This document shows positions 12,301 through 23,183 of a stretch of DNA of 64,000 bases, one piece after another. The stretch comes from Fragilariopsis cylindrus CCMP1102. Its lineage: Eukaryota; Bacillariophyta; Bacillariophyceae; Bacillariales; Bacillariaceae. The translations under genes were made by a program, and so were the position numbers. The notes beneath the pieces were generated by a model. That model was not told the origin of the DNA and made no database searches. It was given only the letters and a program-made list of their open reading frames with translations. The stretch covers positions 1-64,000 of the forward strand of contig FMBT01000524.1 of NCBI GenBank assembly GCA_900095095.1, written 5' to 3'. Numbering within the stretch: position 1 is the stretch's first letter; every line of letters starts with the position of its first letter.

Positions 12301-13248
12301 CTTGTCCTTTGTCCTTTGTTTTTGTCTTTGTTTTGTTGATCTGGTTAAGTTGTTATTATTATTATTATTATTATTATCTTATGAATGTACGTATGTAATA
12401 AACCTGCTCTCTCTCTCTCTCTCTTTCTTTCTCTTTCTCTTGCTGTGTGCTGTGTGTGTAATGCTGTCAATGATTTAGGATGTGCCGTCATGTCGTACTA
12501 AATGAGAATAATACTGTCGGTAGTTGAGAGGCTCTTGTCTCACTTACAGTATGCGCTCGATAAGAAATACACATTTAAGAAATACACGCTCTATAAGAAA
12601 TACACCAGATCGGTTTTACCGGGACCCCAAATGCCGTTGCGTTGCGTAACACTAAGAAACACACTCTCTATAAGAAACACACCAAGTCGGTAAATTGGGA
12701 GTGTATTTCTTATCGAGCGAAGACTGTATTTCTTAAAATGCCTTACTTTTGCACACTGCCAAAAAGATCCAATGTACCGTACTAGTACGGTATGGCGCGC
12801 GAAATTATCTCTTCACTACAGTAGTAACACAACTTCTAGAGCTTCGCCGCCAAGATTCGATTGTCATTCGAAGAAGATTCCCTCGACTCATTCGACTCAT
12901 CCAAGCAATACATTCTTCAGTCGAATTTACAAGTGAGAGATGCGAAAAGCAACATACACTTTTTCGCATTGCACATATCTCGCATTCAGAGATGATACCA
13001 CCAAAGCAGGAACGACTACCTCAACACAAGAAATGGCGATGAAAAACAATATCATTCTCAGCTAGTAATTGTAACATAAAAAACTGTTCAATGTATTCTA
13101 AATCTATCATAGTGAAGTTAGATTACTTTTTAACATATATTATCACTTTGTACGAATAATTATATAGAAACTAGAGAGTGGGTGCGTATTTTTTAGACTT
13201 TTTCGAATGACATGTATTTCCTTCACTTACTGCAAATGCAATTCACGA
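12301..13248. other. Intergenic between VTC4 and the sterol glucosyltransferase
   Basis: This stretch holds an ATT microsatellite near 12355-12378, a CT run near 12412-12424, and a complete pogo-like MITE (next entry). The ORF at 12749-13042 has no recognisable features and is probably chance. Confidence 0.6.
12547..12726. mobile_element. pogo-like MITE (TA target site, CAGT termini)
   Basis: The element is 180 bp, flanked by TA at 12545-12546 and 12727-12728. Its 26-bp terminal inverted repeats begin CAGTATGCGCTCGATAAGAA on the left; the right copy differs at two of 26 positions. Ends reading CAGT...CTCGAT with a TA duplication are typical of pogo/Tigger elements. The TIR tail AAGAAATACAC, or a one-base variant, recurs at least five times across the element. 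Confidence 0.88.
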
Positions 13249-16200
13249 CTAATTATTGTTGTCGTTATCATCATCATCAGCACCACCAATGGGGACGGTA
13301 ATTGTGATATGTCTTGGATCTGTAGATATCCTTTCAACATGACTATTTGATTCAACAATCTCCTCACCATCAAAATACATTTCTTCCGATACAGTTGTTT
13401 TATTAAAACGTTCATGTACGGCCTCTCCGATAAATAGACAGAATCGACTAGAGCTAATAAAGTTTTGCTTGTGTTCACTATCATCCTCATCATCATCATC
13501 GTCATCTGAAATTTCACGTTGTTGCTGTTGTTGTTGTTGTTGTTGTTCGTACCTATCAAATCGATTGATGAGTGTTGTAAACTCTGTGGTTGTAAGACCT
13601 AGCTTCGTTTGACCATTGCGACCTCGCGTATTCATAAGAACCGACCTTAAGGTTTGGATCGGTACCTCCTTCCAATGCCAATGCCCATTACGGAATTTAG
13701 GTTCGCATGTATCAAAGATTGACATCGCAGACCTACCAATTTGAAGTCCATGCTTTATCTTAATAATTCGTTTTTCTTCTAAATTTTCATGGATCAGTAC
13801 TAGATTATCAATCGAATCTGTCGGGGATTGATATACATTTGCTTGTACCGATGAATCAATCATGTATAACCATTGTTTATTGAAACAATTATTAGCAATA
13901 GCAACACCAAGTCGATCAATATAAACAAAAATCGCTTCGAACCAATACCAAATAGTATAAAAAGGAAAACAGAGACAGCCACATAAACAACCACAGCAAC
14001 CATATAATCTCGCAAATTTATCTGGTCGTAAACAACATTGGAACAATCCCTGAAGGAAAATCCGTAATGATTCTGAGCATGCACCGGTAAGACTACGATG
14101 TAATTTATGATGTCCACCACTTAATGCGTATGTTGTTGTTCCGTGTGGAACAAATAGTTCTTTTTGATTCGGATCGAATGTGATAAACTTGCGACGTATT
14201 TTTTTCGATAATATACGTAAATTCTTTTTAAAGTCGAAGGGTACAATAAATTCAATTGGTTTTGTTACCATAACAGCAGCAACCTCCTTCGAGATATTGA
14301 TCCGTGATTGGCAGGTATGATACTTAGCTAATGTAGATTCACCCATAATAAGTGATACATCGCACATCATACTGTCACGTGGTAAGGAATGACAAAAATG
14401 ATCTAATCCATTCAACACACCATCTTCTTCATTCATTTTTATAGCTAATTCGGAAGCTTTCTGTTTAATTTCAATTGATGTTAATTCTAGTAATTTTTCT
14501 ACCAATATTTCCGACGTTAGATCATCAACAGGACAAGGTTCCGGGCCAACACCTGCACGATGGACCATTGCACCCCACATGTATTGATCACCAAAAAATG
14601 GACAGATAAAATTTGGTAACCCATATCGTAATCCTGCAGCGGTCGTTCCTGCTCCACCTGTTGTTTTGTTTTGTTGTGATGTGTTATGTTATATTATGTA
14701 ATGTATATTGGCATGTTTTGTAGGTGTGAGAGCAGTCAGTATGATGTGAGAGGGAATGTGAGTGAGGGAAAGAAAGTGAGATAAACGAACGAACGAACGA
14801 TCGCAACGTAACGCAACGTAAACGATGACGACGTAACGCAACGTAAACGACGACACCGTGATAATAACGTAAGGAAACGTAGAAATCAAATCAAATCAAA
14901 TCAAATCAAATCATATCAAATCAAATCAAATCAAATCAAATCAAATCAAATACGTACCATGATGAATAACAGCGCAACATTGTGGTAATAACCAATCATG
15001 TGCGACAGGACCAACACCATGGCATAATATCGGTTCAGATGTTACATCAATCTTAGACCATGAGGATTGTACAATAATTCTTGTTTTTGTTGCACGTGCT
15101 GCATCAATTATAATATTTGATAATCGTTCGGTATCACTAATAACCATAGAACCAAAACCAATAAATACTGGTTTATTAGTCTCACTGCTTTCATCATCAT
15201 TATCATCATCAGCATTACCGCTACTAACATTAAGCCAATCAATTAAGGTACCAAATTTTGTTATATCAACACCACCAGCACTATTTTTCTTATCTTGTGT
15301 AAATGTACCAACAACACGTACTTGTTTTGGCCAATCATTTGGTTTTGGTACAAATGATGGTGACCACATTGCACTAAATGGTATATTCGATGATTTAATT
15401 GGATTCGCAAAATTCAATACTAATGGTATTGGTGGTAAACCTAATGTTCTCGAACGCCATTTATTAATATCTGAACCAAAATTGGTCCACATTAATGTTT
15501 CAAATGCATAATATGAATTTGAATTTATTGATAATGGATATTCTTGATACCCTAAACCAGACATTGGATGTGGAAATGATTTTGTACCATAATACCAAGG
15601 TTGTGGGAACATAATGTGAAGGGGTATACCTAATGCTTCACAAACATGTATATGTCCAATACATGGTGGATTTGCAATCACTGTTTCACAAATAGAAAAG
15701 ATGATATAATTTAATATATAAGGGGTTGGTCAAAGAGAAGAAGAAAAGGTGTGCGTATGTTCGTGAGCAGTAATGTGATGTGATGTGATAACCGAAACGA
15801 ATGAGAGAATGGCATGAGAGAAAGAAATAACATCATCATCACCAACAGATATTAGATATTAGATGGAATAACACATGAACCACGAGACAACACGACAGGC
15901 ACCACAAAATCTTACCAGCATCCGCTAAGAAGGGCTCTCCACCGTATGGATTAAATGGATCTTTGGCAGTACAGGCTGGCCAACAGGATTGGATAATTTG
16001 TTTGACCATCCTATCTTTTTTTGATAAATTTTTGATATTATTTGGTTTTACTTCCCCTAATATGGTACCACCGGTTTGTACCATCCATTTGGATAATTGT
16101 TTTGGATTCCCGGCCAATGGAAAAAATTCAATGTCACGGGATGTGACTGTGAGTCGATGTATCTCATGGGAGGCTAATCGTACACGATGTCCTAATAATT

Positions 16201-16540
16201 GCAATTGTTTGGCTAATGAACAAAATGGTAACACATCACCATGTGTACCAACAACTAATATACATATATTCATTATTGGTAAATGAAAATCTAATACATC
16301 ATCATCATCATCATCATCGTCATCATCGTAAGTATTGTTATTGTTATTGCTGTTCTCGATATCATTATTGCCATCATTAATAACTATATTTTCACTTTCA
16401 TTTCCATTTTCATTTCCATTATTTTCATTTGAATTTGATTTATCAGGAGTTCTAATACTAGTTTCAAATTGATATTTTCTTCCTGCTAAGGAAACACGTG
16501 GTTGTTGTTTCTTCTTCTTCATCGTCTCTCTCATCATCAT
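13249..16540 (-). CDS. Sterol 3-beta-glucosyltransferase-like GT (UGT80 family), three exons
   Basis: Exons are 15916-16540, 14958-15680 and 13249-14657, giving about 918 residues if the ATG at 16540 is the start (the frame is open to a GTG at 16585, and an upstream exon is possible). The N-terminal GT28-type fold starts NICILVVGTHGDVLPFCSLA. The C-terminal UDP-sugar site includes VFIGFGSMV, HGVGPVAHDWLLPQ, and HHGGAGTT, a G-T-loop signature of UGT80/ATG26. It should transfer glucose from UDP-glucose to membrane sterols. After residue 600 comes an unusual extension: a Cys-rich hydrophobic segment (CCGCLCGCLCFPFYTIWYW), a folded-looking part, a short polyQ and an acidic run. The family assignment is strong; the role of the tail is unknown. 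Confidence 0.88.
14760..14950. repeat. Tandem repeats inside intron 2 of the glucosyltransferase gene
   Basis: Two adjacent tracts fill most of the 300-nt intron. The first has two copies of an ACGTAACGCAACGTAAACGA-like unit (about 14805-14853). The second is a (TCAAA)n pentanucleotide array, about 14886-14950, that reaches to within a few bases of the splice donor. Confidence 0.85.
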
Positions 16541-17128
16541 CTTCTTCTTCTTCTTTTTTAAACGCACGTCTATGGTTGTCGTCACTCGCTACTTCTTAAT
16601 GAATCGAATCAAATCGTTGCGTTTCGTCTTTCTGTATTGTGTGTGTGGAAGTAATACTGTACATCGTTCACCGATCATGAAGATAGATAATGATATCTTT
16701 TGCTCTTTTTTGTATGGAATTTTTGTAAAAATATCTTTAAACGCGTAAAAACGAAGGAAGCTGTTCCTCCGCGTCAAAATACTACAGCATAATATTTCAA
16801 ATACCAGGAGGTACTCTGTATGATATCTAACGTACTTTTTCCGTTTGAATATGTTTCCGGACGGCTACAATTACTGCTGTACTCGCTCTCGTCGTGTCAA
16901 GTACCGCGACTGGATTCATTCCTTCAGTCACGGACTCCATCATCCATGACTAATCAGTCCCGAAGCATTTCTTTGATTTGAACACAACTGACAGCTACTT
17001 ACTAACTTTAAACTTGTGAAGATGGACAATACAACATTCTACTGTAGCACTCTACTAACTTATCGCAGCAGGGACACTCTACTTTTGAACTTAAACGCCT
17101 TACAATCTGACTGCTACCGTATATAGTA
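16541..17128. promoter_or_regulatory. Divergent promoter region of the glucosyltransferase and HA-repeat genes
   Basis: This is 588 bp between two divergent start codons. TACTGTA occurs at 16655-16661 (about 115 bp before the minus-strand ATG at 16540) and at 17040-17046 (83 bp before the plus-strand ATG). No TATA box or other element could be placed with confidence. Confidence 0.4.
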
Positions 17129-19690
17129 ATGACAATGATGAGTTTAGAGAAGAGGAGGAGGAAGACGAAGATGTTAGTGGGAGTGTTGGGGTATATAATA
17201 ATAATTACATTGCTGTTGCATTACAACAACAACTCTCCTACACGTTGTACACGTAAAAAAGGAAGAGGTAGTAGTAGCTACTACACGGTGTACGCATTCT
17301 CGTCTTTTACGACAACACATACGATACCAACACCATCATCATCTTATAACCACCTCAACGAAAAGAGTCGGAATTGTCGGTCGTCGTGTCGGAGAACGAC
17401 GACGGGCTATAATGATAATAATCGTCATGGCTTGATTTTCCCATTTTCTTCGATGAAAATACTATCATCATCATCTTCGACGTCGTCGTCGACTACGACG
17501 GAACTTGCCTCTTCTTCATCTTCCTCGTCCTCGTCGTCCCTACCAACGAGTCGGCGGCAGCGGCAACAAGGTAACACAACAACAAATACAAATACAACAA
17601 CAACAACAAGAATAATAATAAGTCATGATTGTCGTTGGGATCAAACATTTGAATTGTTAGTACTATACAAGGAAGAAAATGGACATTGTAATGTACCACG
17701 AAGTTATAAAACAACAACAATAACAACTAATAGTAATACTACAACTAAAAATTTAGGTACATGGTTGAATACACAACGTCAAGCGAAGACAAAAGGAATA
17801 CTGGATCCAAATAAGGAACAGAAATTGAATCAAATTGGTATTGTATGGGGTGGGAATGTCTCATCCCAAAAATGGAATGAGATGCTAATACTACTTGAAG
17901 AATATAAAGATCAGTACGGTGATTGTTATGTACCACGACATTATAATAATAATAATAACAATAATAATAATCGATTACTGGGACGATGGCTGGATCGTCA
18001 ACGACAATTAAAAAAGAATCAAAAATTAAGTAGGAAAAAACAAAATCAACTGGAAGATATTGGTGTCGTGTTTAATATTAATATCAGTACAGGTAATGAG
18101 AATGAGAATGATAATGAGAATGAGAATGGTACAAATAATAACATTGTTACTGTATGGACACAAAAATGGGAAGAAATGTTTAATTATCTGATCTGGTTCC
18201 AAATAAAAGAAGGACATTGCAATGTACCGAAACACTATACAATTGATACTACTTATACAAATAATGATAATGATACAAAAACAAAAACAATAAATCTTGG
18301 TATTTGGTTAGATACACAACGCAGACATAAAAAGATTCAAAAATTAGATTCCAAACGACAATTACGATTAGAAGAATTGGGGATGGAATGGGATTTACAT
18401 CATAAGACCTGGAATTATATGTTTACGTTACTTCAAGAATACAAACAACGAGTAGGTCATTGTAATGTACCAAAACAATACAAAGTAGAAGAAGAAGTCA
18501 AAGTAGAAGCAAATGTTATATTAACAACAACAACAGCAACAGCAACAGCAACAAATGACAACAAGAACAACAGCAATAATAATGAAGTTGTTGTAAATAA
18601 TCTTGGATATTGGTTAGAATATCAACGTGCACGAAAAAGACGCGGCTTGCTTAATAAGAAACGGATTCAAAAATTAGATGACATTGGTATTATTTGGGAT
18701 CCGAATGTAACTAATTGCAATTCGAATTGGGATGATATGTATCTACTTCTTAAGGAATACAAAAATTCACATGGACAATGCTATAATGTACCACAATCTT
18801 ACAAAGTACAAGTCCAAAACGACCATGATAAAACTACTACTACAAAACATCTTGGTACATGGCTGTACACACAACGAATGGACAAAAAGAAAGGAAAGCT
18901 AGATACTGAAAAACAAAAACAATTAGAGGATATAGGCGTTGTATGGGATGTGTTACTACTAAAGTGGGAGTATATGTTCACTCTTCTTGTACAATACAAA
19001 GAGAGGGAAGGAAATTGCAATGTGCCACAAGATCACAAAGAAGATGGAGAAAATCTTGGTGCATGGTTGACTACACAACGAATGGATAAGAAGAAAGAAA
19101 AATTGCATACAACAAAAGAAGATAAACTAAACAATATTGATGGTGGTTTTATTTGGGATTTACAGTCTCACAAATGGGACTGTATGTTTGACTTACTTGT
19201 ACAATATCAAGATCGTGAAGGAGACTGTAATGTACCACCATACTATATAGTAGGAGAAACAAATGATCATAAAAATAATTTGGGTTTATGGCTAAATAGA
19301 CAACGTCAAAATAAAAAGAATAACAAATTGGATATAAAACAACAACACCGTCTAAAACAAATTGGTGTTGTTTGGGATGTACAATCACAAAAATGGGAAA
19401 GTATGTTTACACTGCTAGAAGAATACAGTCAAAAAGAAGGTACATGTTCTATTCGACGAAGTTATAAAACAAAAGATCGTAAAAATCTTGGTATATGGGT
19501 CCAAGCTCAACATCAAAAAAAGAATGATGGGACACTTGATATTGTTTTACAACATCGATTAGAAAATATTGGTATTATATGGAGGGAAAATAATGACAAG
19601 CATGAAAAATATGATGATGATGATAATGATGATAGAATCCCTAAAAATGCATTTGAGGGGATGGATGATCTATTCGGTGACACCTGGTAA
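17129..19690 (+). CDS. Helicase-associated (HA) repeat protein, eight repeats, with N-terminal targeting segment
   Basis: The 853-residue protein has a hydrophobic N-terminal helix (LVGVLGYIIIITLLL, residues about 16-30), then VYAFSSF, a possible plastid-type site, and a Ser/Thr-rich linker. From about residue 168 there are eight tandem HA repeats, each reading W..M..LL..YK...GHCNVP..Y, then LG.WL..QR..K, then L..IG..WD. Repeat 8 is the least conserved (GTCSIRR). HA repeats occur C-terminal to some bacterial helicases and are widespread as stand-alone arrays in diatoms and other stramenopiles; nucleic-acid binding is suspected but unproven. No helicase motif is present. Loops between the two halves carry Asn/Thr runs of differing length. 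Single exon. Confidence 0.85.
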   Translation: MTMMSLEKRRRKTKMLVGVLGYIIIITLLLHYNNNSPTRCTRKKGRGSSSYYTVYAFSSFTTTHTIPTPSSSYNHLNEKSRNCRSSCRRTTTGYNDNNRHGLIFPFSSMKILSSSSSTSSSTTTELASSSSSSSSSSLPTSRRQRQQGNTTTNTNTTTTTRIIISHDCRWDQTFELLVLYKEENGHCNVPRSYKTTTITTNSNTTTKNLGTWLNTQRQAKTKGILDPNKEQKLNQIGIVWGGNVSSQKWNEMLILLEEYKDQYGDCYVPRHYNNNNNNNNNRLLGRWLDRQRQLKKNQKLSRKKQNQLEDIGVVFNINISTGNENENDNENENGTNNNIVTVWTQKWEEMFNYLIWFQIKEGHCNVPKHYTIDTTYTNNDNDTKTKTINLGIWLDTQRRHKKIQKLDSKRQLRLEELGMEWDLHHKTWNYMFTLLQEYKQRVGHCNVPKQYKVEEEVKVEANVILTTTTATATATNDNKNNSNNNEVVVNNLGYWLEYQRARKRRGLLNKKRIQKLDDIGIIWDPNVTNCNSNWDDMYLLLKEYKNSHGQCYNVPQSYKVQVQNDHDKTTTTKHLGTWLYTQRMDKKKGKLDTEKQKQLEDIGVVWDVLLLKWEYMFTLLVQYKEREGNCNVPQDHKEDGENLGAWLTTQRMDKKKEKLHTTKEDKLNNIDGGFIWDLQSHKWDCMFDLLVQYQDREGDCNVPPYYIVGETNDHKNNLGLWLNRQRQNKKNNKLDIKQQHRLKQIGVVWDVQSQKWESMFTLLEEYSQKEGTCSIRRSYKTKDRKNLGIWVQAQHQKKNDGTLDIVLQHRLENIGIIWRENNDKHEKYDDDDNDDRIPKNAFEGMDDLFGDTW

Positions 19691-19901
19691 TGTTATTTCA
19701 ATTTCTTGCCAACGCACGTTTTGTATCACCAAAAGTATCTACTACTAGCTAGCTAAGAACTATCCAGTAAACGACGGCTTCAAAAACAGAATATCATGAC
19801 ACTGCTCACATTGTCTATCCTGTACTTTTTAATACAGTAGTAGTTAGCTAGCAATGATTTGGATATTTTTAGTACCGCATTTGTTTTGCTTTTATTTTGT
19901 T

Positions 19902-22478
19902 TTACCCAAAAAAGATTGAAGTCAATCCAGCTGCTAATGCAATTACACCGAAAATAACGTATGAGATGGCAATGAAAAAATCAGCTACAGACGGTGGATC
20001 GCGCTGTGGATCATCTTCTAAAGCCAAATCATCATCATTATCATCGGCATCATCAACAATTTCATCTTCTTCTTTATCTTGACGGTTTTTTGTCGCGAGG
20101 AGCAGGTTGTTTGTGTCGATTCTCTTATTATCGATTGTTGACTGATAGTTTTGTTTTTCGGTATCATCATCGTCGTCGTCACAGTCGTCGTTGTTTTTGT
20201 TTACCAAACCTTTATGCTGTTGCTGTCCTCGTTGAGTGCTAATACTGGTAGTCGTAGTGGTAGGATCATGATTATGGAAAAATGCTGATGCTGGTAATGC
20301 AATGATTGTACCATCCTTCATTGTTTGCACTTTATAACTTTTATTTTTATTATCTGAAGATAATTGTGGTATTGAATCAGCACGTAATAGTTTTGTTTCT
20401 ACTTCATGATGATTATGTTGATGACAGTTATGTTGATTGTGTTGGTCATCGCCATTAGTGGCAGTGGCAGTGGTAGTGATAGTGGGCGGCGACGATGGTA
20501 AGGAATTGGAACGATGACGATACTTATTGATGTTGCTGGTTATGTCATTCGTGTTAGTATCATCATCGTACTGTTGACTTTGTTGTAACATAACAACACG
20601 TGTATATCTGTGATTGCCATGCACCTTAGCACGTACAAATCGTACATTACCAATCCGAATTGGATGAGGTGATTTTAATGCCATATCTGATATATGATTT
20701 GTCAAATATTGTTTTCCTATTGTTGCAAATTTTATCCATATTGGCATACCAATTACATACCATAGGACTGTTTTAGGTATTGATTGTATAAGATTAACAA
20801 AGCAGTTATTCTTATTTATTTTCTTGCTTTTATTATTACAACTGCTATTGTTTACACCAAAATATATATCATTTAATTCTAATAATCGTCCACCGTGGAT
20901 ACCGATATAAACTATGCCTGGTCCGATATAACTTAAACAGGATCCACCAATAGAACCGACTATTGCTAATACAATTCCTAAATCGTTGCACAGTGCAGCA
21001 GGTATAACAGCCAATAGGTATAAAATAAATGTTACTATAATTCTTCTATCAAAACGATTTAAGACCGATGTATCATCCCCATCATGTGCTTGCCGTCCAT
21101 GAAAGAATAAAACAACACAGGAATGCCGTGCCACAAAAGATTCCATTGGATAGACAAATAACATGGTTATTCCCAATAATCCACGTGCAATATTAGCTAT
21201 ATTGGAATCAATTGGTAAACTATTTAATATATTTCCACTTATTCTTTGACTATGATGTGGTGGATGACCATTATTTTCTTCAGTAGTAGTATCAGTAGTA
21301 GTAGTAGATGTACTAAATCCTAAGTATCCACATATACCCATCAACATAGCTAATGAAACAGAACTGTAGACACCTAATTTGGTGACCTTGGACCAACGTT
21401 CTTTGGTTGGTTTTGTTAATGATCCTGCTATAATAAATGCGGAATGTTGACAAACAAATGCAAATGATAATACACCTAAACCAATAAATATTGTTTTATA
21501 TTGTATTTGAAATAATATCGATGATGATGATAAGTATGAGGATTCTGATGATGATGACAATACGTCATATGACGATGAAGATGATGGAATTGGAATTACT
21601 CCAGGTGACTGAATAAATGACGAGTTGGTGTTGGTGTTGCTGTTGTCATTTACTATTGTTGCATTCTCATTTCCATAATACTCGCCTACATACTCATTAT
21701 CAGAATCGTAATCAGAATCATCATAGTCTGCTACTACTAGTCCTAATGTATGTAATATTTTGGTTGGTGTTAATTTTGCTAAATAAATAACCAATAAAAC
21801 TATAATAAAATCCAAGACAACATTCATTTTAGATGTGATTGCTAAATCAGCCATATCACGTTGACAACTTAATAATAATGGTATAATCGAAATAATTACT
21901 AATATATATCTTCTTTGTACTACGTCAGTTTCATCGATACCTAATACTGTGGAGAATGTATCCTTGATGATCATAAGATAACTCAGCATAGCTCCGTATG
22001 CGATAATAAACATATTAATGGATATAAATAAAAAACCATATTTACCATAACAGGCTTCCATTAATGTTTCATACGATGGAACATTTGAATGTTTTGCTGT
22101 TTCCACTAGTAAACGCAATGATTTTTCGGTGACTATCCCTGAAAATAAAATTAAAACTATTCCTGGTAGAAATCCTGATTCTTGTATTGCGTACGGTATA
22201 CCAACAATTCCTGCACCAACTATGGCATTAATTAAATTAGACGAACAACCAATTATTGTGGATTTATGTTCTTGTATTTCATCATCATTAGTATTATTGT
22301 TGTTGTTGTTGTTGTTGTTTTTGTTTTTGTTGGTCTTGTTATTGTTATTGTTATTGTAAACACTATCTCTATCATAATCAAAGCCACGATCATTACGACT
22401 GATACGTTTTCCATTCCGTGTTATGTTCGGTCGAAAAAATGGAGACTTTTCACCAACGCCGCTTATTGACGATGACAT
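19902..22478 (-). CDS. Amino acid/auxin permease family transporter (AAAP, SLC38-like)
   Basis: The 858-residue protein has a hydrophilic, Asn-rich N terminus of about 75 residues, then IIGCSSNLINAIVGAGIVGI, the helix-1 signature of SLC32/36/38 and plant/fungal AVT transporters. About ten further helices follow, including GFLPGIVLILFSGIV and GVLSFAFVCQHSAFI. Acidic/Ser-rich insertions lie in the loop near residues 250-330. A long cytosolic tail (about 600-820) of Thr, Asp and His runs precedes a last hydrophobic segment (ISYVIFGVIALAAGLTSIFF). The likely role is secondary transport of amino acids at the vacuolar or plasma membrane. The last helix after a 220-residue tail is not standard. Single exon; the 5' region overlaps repeat A. 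Confidence 0.88.
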   Translation of the reverse strand: MSSSISGVGEKSPFFRPNITRNGKRISRNDRGFDYDRDSVYNNNNNNKTNKNKNNNNNNNNNTNDDEIQEHKSTIIGCSSNLINAIVGAGIVGIPYAIQESGFLPGIVLILFSGIVTEKSLRLLVETAKHSNVPSYETLMEACYGKYGFLFISINMFIIAYGAMLSYLMIIKDTFSTVLGIDETDVVQRRYILVIISIIPLLLSCQRDMADLAITSKMNVVLDFIIVLLVIYLAKLTPTKILHTLGLVVADYDDSDYDSDNEYVGEYYGNENATIVNDNSNTNTNSSFIQSPGVIPIPSSSSSYDVLSSSSESSYLSSSSILFQIQYKTIFIGLGVLSFAFVCQHSAFIIAGSLTKPTKERWSKVTKLGVYSSVSLAMLMGICGYLGFSTSTTTTDTTTEENNGHPPHHSQRISGNILNSLPIDSNIANIARGLLGITMLFVYPMESFVARHSCVVLFFHGRQAHDGDDTSVLNRFDRRIIVTFILYLLAVIPAALCNDLGIVLAIVGSIGGSCLSYIGPGIVYIGIHGGRLLELNDIYFGVNNSSCNNKSKKINKNNCFVNLIQSIPKTVLWYVIGMPIWIKFATIGKQYLTNHISDMALKSPHPIRIGNVRFVRAKVHGNHRYTRVVMLQQSQQYDDDTNTNDITSNINKYRHRSNSLPSSPPTITTTATATNGDDQHNQHNCHQHNHHEVETKLLRADSIPQLSSDNKNKSYKVQTMKDGTIIALPASAFFHNHDPTTTTTSISTQRGQQQHKGLVNKNNDDCDDDDDDTEKQNYQSTIDNKRIDTNNLLLATKNRQDKEEDEIVDDADDNDDDLALEDDPQRDPPSVADFFIAISYVIFGVIALAAGLTSIFFG

Positions 22479-22504
22479 AGTAATAATAATAGAGTAATAG
22501 AATA

Positions 22505-22780
22505 GAAGTAGTAGTAACTGTAAGTTAGTCCTATATATGTACTCTGTTCATCTTTTATACGGACCGTATTATTACCACCCTCTTCTTTTACCAATCCTGT
22601 TCTGTTCTCTCTTGTCTCCCTTCGTTGTAATCTCTGTCTCTCGTTGAGTTGTGTTTCTTGCTTCTTCTTTTTTCTGCGGCGTTTTTTTCTAGGATTTGAA
22701 ATTTCATTGGAGTTTCACTTTTGTTTTTTTTGGAAGTTACCGCAAAATTCCGTAGGATGGCCCTGATAAATAATAAGACT
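22505..22780. repeat. Repeat A, copy 1 (upstream of the AAAP gene)
   Basis: About 275 bp directly before the transporter start codon is repeated, in the same orientation, at 27838-28116. Shared landmarks are CCGTATTATTACCACCCTCT, CCTGTTCTGTTCTCTCTTGT, TTCTGCGGCGTTTTTT and TTCCGTAGGATGGCCCTGAT. The two copies differ by scattered substitutions and small indels. It may be part of the transporter promoter or a dispersed element. Confidence 0.85.
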
Positions 22781-22782
22781 TA

Positions 22783-22979
22783 CTTCCTCCGTGCAACGCT
22801 TATTGACTGCGCACTATCGTCAGAAAATATCAATTCTTTACAAAACTGGTACTGTTGGAGACAAATTGGTCGAAAATTTTATCAAATTGACTGTATAAGA
22901 CCTTGTATTGCTAAATCAAAAACGAATTGCTAAATTTTCCAACGATAGCGCGCTGTTAATAAGCGCTGCACGGAGGAAG
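22783..22979. mobile_element. Stowaway-like MITE, copy 2
   Basis: This 197-bp element is flanked by TA at 22781-22782 and 22980-22981. Its ends start CTTCCTCCGTGCAACGC on the left and close GCTGCACGGAGGAAG on the right, the same TIR as the element at 3507-3725. It sits exactly where repeat A stops; repeat A copy 2 continues there with an unoccupied TA. Confidence 0.85.
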
Positions 22980-22981
22980 TA

Positions 22982-23153
22982 TGGTAGCATTCTAAAAAAG
23001 AAACAAATTAACACGAAGCACTGCCTACTGTATTCAACTGACGTTACCTGATACCGTGTAGTATGGAATTCTTTCACGACATAAAAGTACTTAAGAGTGA
23101 CTCAAGGTCGATCACGAATTCATTCTAGGGGCGGAAACAAAAAAATCCTACAG
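22982..23153 (+). repeat. Repeat D, copy 1
   Basis: About 170 bp here matches the reverse complement of 30661-30855, sharing AACAAATTAACAC-like, ACCTGATACCGTG, ACGACATAAAA, GACTCAAGGTCGATCACG and CGGAAACAAAAAAATCCTAC. Both copies are followed on the + strand by TCATTCGATCGCATTGATT. Confidence 0.75.
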
Positions 23154-23183
23154 TGTATTATCATTCGATCGCATTGATTGATT

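Noticed and set aside
12749-13042. 97-codon plus-strand frame
   Set aside because: No domain, signal or composition like the true genes here; probably chance.
14886-14950. Pentanucleotide array read as a possible CRISPR-like or telomeric array
   Set aside because: TCAAA units have no spacers and are not a telomere motif; it is an intronic microsatellite.
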